Shown: piece after piece, positions 17,674 through 20,000 of the stretch
Position numbering within the stretch: the first letter of the stretch is position 1
Layout of the letters: the number at the start of each line of letters is the position of its first letter
Origin: Cristatella mucedo
Taxonomy: Eukaryota; Bryozoa; Phylactolaemata; Cristatellidae
Reading direction: 5' to 3'
Assembly: GCA_009760855.2 (NCBI GenBank)
Contig: WPIO01000007.1
Location: forward strand, 3,575,001-3,595,000
DNA: 20,000 bases
Notes under the pieces: model-generated
Told to the model about the DNA's origin: nothing
Database searches by the model: none
The model's input: the letters and a program-made list of their open reading frames with translations, nothing else
Position numbers and translations under genes: made by a program

Positions 17674-19426
17674 CATGACGTACATGCCGAACCAGTTCAA
17701 CCACGACACGCAGGAGGAGGCCGGTCTCGAGGCGCACCAGTTCTATCCGCTCGTCGAGATCCAGTGCTCACCCGACCTCAAGTTCTTCCTGTGCAGCATG
17801 TACGCGCCGATATGCGTCAGCAACTACCACGGTGCCCTGCCGGCCTGCCGCAGCGTCTGCGAACGCGCCCGGGCCGGCTGCGCGCCGCTCATGCGCCAGT
17901 ACGGCTTCGCCTGGCCGGAACGCATGCGCTGTGAGGACCTGCCCGAGTTCGGCGACAAGACGAACCTGTGCATGGATTCCAACACGTCGGTCGCTTCATC
18001 CGGCGGCGGCAAGCCACGACCGACCAGCGGCGGCCGCCTGGCGAAACCGAGCGGCAGAAGCGACGCTGCCACCGCCGCCGACTCGCCGCGGCGAGTTTGG
18101 CCGCCGACGAACGCCGCCGAACCGCAACGGCCGCCCGTACCGGCCTCGTCGAAGGCAGACGCCGACTCGGCCCACGCCTCCGCCGCCGAGACGGCGCCGG
18201 GCGGCGGCGGAGCAGCGGCGGTGGGCTCGGGGGTCCGCGACTGCCGCTGCCACTGCCGCAATCCGCTGTACACGATCGCGGACGAGTCGAGCCGCTACTA
18301 CAACCGCGTGTCGACCGGCGGCGAGAGGAACTGCGCGCAGAGCTGCGACGGCGCCGCCTACTTCACGGCCGAGGAGCGCGCGTTCGCCGCGTTCTGGGTC
18401 GGCCTGTGGAGCGCCCTGTGCTGCGCGTCGACGCTGGCGACCGTCACCACGTTCCTGATCGACGCGCGCCGCTTCGAGTACCCGGCGCGGCCCATTATCT
18501 TCCTCAGCGGCTGCTACTTCATGGTGAGCGTCGGCTACATCGTCCGCCTCGTCGCCGGCCACGAGGCGGTTGCCTGCGACGGCGGCATCTTGCGCTACGG
18601 CGGCGCCGCGGCGGGGCCGGCCGCGTGCACGGTCGTGTTCCTGCTCGTCTACTTCTTCGGCATGGCCTCGTCCATCTGGTGGGTGGTGCTGACGTTCACC
18701 TGGTTCCTCGCCGCCGGCCTCAAGTGGGGCCAGGAGGCCATAGCGCGCCACTCGCAGTACTTCCACCTCGTCGCCTGGCTCGTGCCGTCGGTCAAGTCGA
18801 TCGCCGCCCTGGCGCTGAGCAGCGTCGACGGCGACGCGGTGAGCGGCATCTGCTACGTGGGCAACCAGGACGTGAGCAGCCTGCGCTGGTTCGTGCTCGG
18901 CCCGCTCTGCGCCTACCTGCTCGCCGGCACCACGTTCCTGCTCGCCGGCTTCGTCAGCCTCTTCCGCATCCGGAACGACGTCATCCGCCGCCAGGGCCGG
19001 CAGAAGGCCGACAAGCTGGAGAAGCTGATGATACGCATCGGCGTCTACTCGGTGCTGTACACGGTGCCCGCCACGATCGTCATCGCGTGCTACTTTTACG
19101 AGCAGCACTATCGGCCGCAGTGGGAGGCGGCCATCACGTGCCCGTGCGCGGCGACGACGGCGACGCGCGCGCGGCCCGACAGCACCGTGTTCATGCTCAA
19201 GTACTTCATGTGCCTCGTCGTCGGCATCACGTCCGGCTTCTGGACGTGGTCGGCCAAGACGCTCGAGTCGTGGCGCAACTTTTGGGCGAAGCTGGTGCGC
19301 CGCGGTAGCGGCAGCACGGCGTTGGGCCGCCGCCGCGCCGCCGGGGACGGAGGCAAGTATGCCACCGTCGCCTACAGCATCCAGACCGCAAAAGCCGGCG
19401 GCGGCGACTGCCTAGAGCGAGTCTGA
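17498..19426 (+). CDS. fz5/8: Frizzled-5/8 Wnt receptor (single coding exon)
   Basis: Complete 642-residue Frizzled, a seven-pass plasma-membrane receptor for Wnt that signals through Dishevelled. An N-terminal signal peptide (about residues 1-31) leads into a cysteine-rich domain with all ten cysteines (45, 53, 90, 99, 106, 117, 121, 128, 145, 158) and N-glycosylation sites at N59 and N162. The CRD words CKGIGYN and [14 protein letters not shown], the core [19 protein letters not shown] and [10 protein letters not shown], and [16 protein letters not shown] match vertebrate FZD5/FZD8 better than other Frizzleds. An Ala/Pro/Gly-rich linker (about 164-247) precedes hinge cysteines 249, 251, 253, 279 and 283. 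Seven membrane segments fall near 296-321, 332-354, 375-407, 422-441, 462-489, 512-535 and 564-586. KTLESW (587-592) is the Dishevelled-binding motif. A 50-residue tail ends in LERV. I chose the ATG at 17498 because it has A at -3 and G at +4 and starts the signal peptide; the frame stays open further 5' only without an ATG. Absence of introns fits the subfamily. Confidence 0.97.
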   Translation: MGRQRLLPAALTRRALGALLCAQCALASVAAFGGGSDRHQQPRQCQEVTIPMCKGIGYNMTYMPNQFNHDTQEEAGLEAHQFYPLVEIQCSPDLKFFLCSMYAPICVSNYHGALPACRSVCERARAGCAPLMRQYGFAWPERMRCEDLPEFGDKTNLCMDSNTSVASSGGGKPRPTSGGRLAKPSGRSDAATAADSPRRVWPPTNAAEPQRPPVPASSKADADSAHASAAETAPGGGGAAAVGSGVRDCRCHCRNPLYTIADESSRYYNRVSTGGERNCAQSCDGAAYFTAEERAFAAFWVGLWSALCCASTLATVTTFLIDARRFEYPARPIIFLSGCYFMVSVGYIVRLVAGHEAVACDGGILRYGGAAAGPAACTVVFLLVYFFGMASSIWWVVLTFTWFLAAGLKWGQEAIARHSQYFHLVAWLVPSVKSIAALALSSVDGDAVSGICYVGNQDVSSLRWFVLGPLCAYLLAGTTFLLAGFVSLFRIRNDVIRRQGRQKADKLEKLMIRIGVYSVLYTVPATIVIACYFYEQHYRPQWEAAITCPCAATTATRARPDSTVFMLKYFMCLVVGITSGFWTWSAKTLESWRNFWAKLVRRGSGSTALGRRRAAGDGGKYATVAYSIQTAKAGGGDCLERV

Positions 19427-20000
19427 GAGCGGGCGAACGGTTGGCGAGACAGTCGCCCAGTGTTCGGTCTTCTCTTTTTCTTTATTTTTTATGCGGTCCG
19501 TCTATTTATTGCTCACCGGGCAGCCGCTCGCCGACGCCACATGGCGGCGGCGGCCTCGACGGCGGCGGAAGTCAGTCGCGCTCTACATTTCTCGGCATTC
19601 CCGCTCAGCTCGGCGGCTCGCGCCGCGGCGCAAGCGCCGGCTGCGAGATCGTGCCTCGCGCGAGGAGGGCCGACGCCGCCGCCTCTGAGATTCCCTCGGC
19701 GTCAGCCGGCGGAAAGAGATGGCGAGTGTCTATTTTTGATTTGCGTGTCACTTGAATACACGAACGTACGTACACACCGCGTGGCTGTGGCAGTCGCAGT
19801 GGCGCTGCTATCAATCAGAGCGCCGATGCGGCGGCGGTCGTATGTGACGTAGCAAGCGTATACTGCGCCGCGAGCGGTCGCATCGCGGCGCCCCGCTGTT
19901 TGTCATGCCCGCTGTCAAACTGCATCTCACCCTTCCCCTCCCCACCGCTAGAGCCGGCGGCAGTTTTTCGGGGCCTCGTCCGAGCCGGCCACGGTGTCAG
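19427..20000 (+). other. 3' flank or 3' UTR start of frizzled
   Basis: After the stop codon comes a T-rich stretch (about 19466-19512) containing TTTATTTTTT and TATTTATT, the latter resembling an AU-rich mRNA-stability element. GC-rich sequence then runs to the window end. I see no AATAAA polyadenylation signal, so the 3' UTR may extend beyond the window. No second gene is visible. Confidence 0.45.

Noticed and set aside
16089-17737. Several long minus-strand Arg/Ala/Pro-rich frames upstream of frizzled
   Set aside because: Open frames are expected by chance at this GC content. No domain, start context or splice evidence supports them.
17968-19308. 446-codon plus-strand frame and 370-codon minus-strand frame overlapping frizzled
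   Set aside because: Both are shadows of the GC-rich third positions in the frizzled CDS. They are Arg/Ala/Val-rich, lack domains, and the receptor frame is unmistakable.

Overview
The window is nuclear DNA from an animal, most likely an invertebrate. It carries one complete intronless Frizzled receptor gene of the Fz5/8 subfamily near the right end. To its left lies a roughly 14 kb region dominated by decayed retrotransposons and simple repeats. There are no operons, Shine-Dalgarno sites or other bacterial signals. Eukaryotic signs are the tRNA-derived SINEs, the L2/CR1-like non-LTR retrotransposons with microsatellite tails, and the long compound microsatellites. I cannot name the species.

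Layout. 1-2000: single-copy-looking DNA, rich in GCTG/CAG near the start, with no convincing gene. 2000-7200: scattered 3' ends of one LINE family (called LINE-B here, with an ATT/AAT-repeat tail), two SINEs that end in the same tail as LINE-B, and one SINE of a second type. A compound AT/GT/GC microsatellite follows directly on a SINE tail (7172-7401). 7420-8500: a GC-rich island with a long but unrecognised open frame. 8520-9078: one LINE-B copy split by a second LINE-B copy in the opposite orientation. 9085-12232: a decayed L2-like element (LINE-A) that has been hit at least three times, twice by pieces of its own family and once by LINE-B. 12240-14100: AT-rich spacer with one SINE of the second type. 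From about 14.1 kb the composition turns sharply GC- and CpG-rich and stays so to the end. This part holds strong hairpin-forming palindromes, microsatellites, a short AT-rich motif-dense island at 16861-16990, the frizzled coding exon (17498-19426), and the start of its 3' flank.

How the parts relate. Frizzled is the only gene I would defend as functional: a seven-pass Wnt receptor with signal peptide, ten-cysteine CRD, KTxxxW Dishevelled-binding motif and a C-terminal valine. The repeats form a small ecosystem. The tail shared by the type I SINEs and LINE-B suggests that LINE-B machinery mobilised those SINEs. The nested LINE-A and LINE-B insertions give a relative insertion order. I saw no clearly new gene system. 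The most notable points are the SINE/LINE tail sharing, the nested retrotransposon pile-up, and the unexplained palindromes upstream of frizzled.
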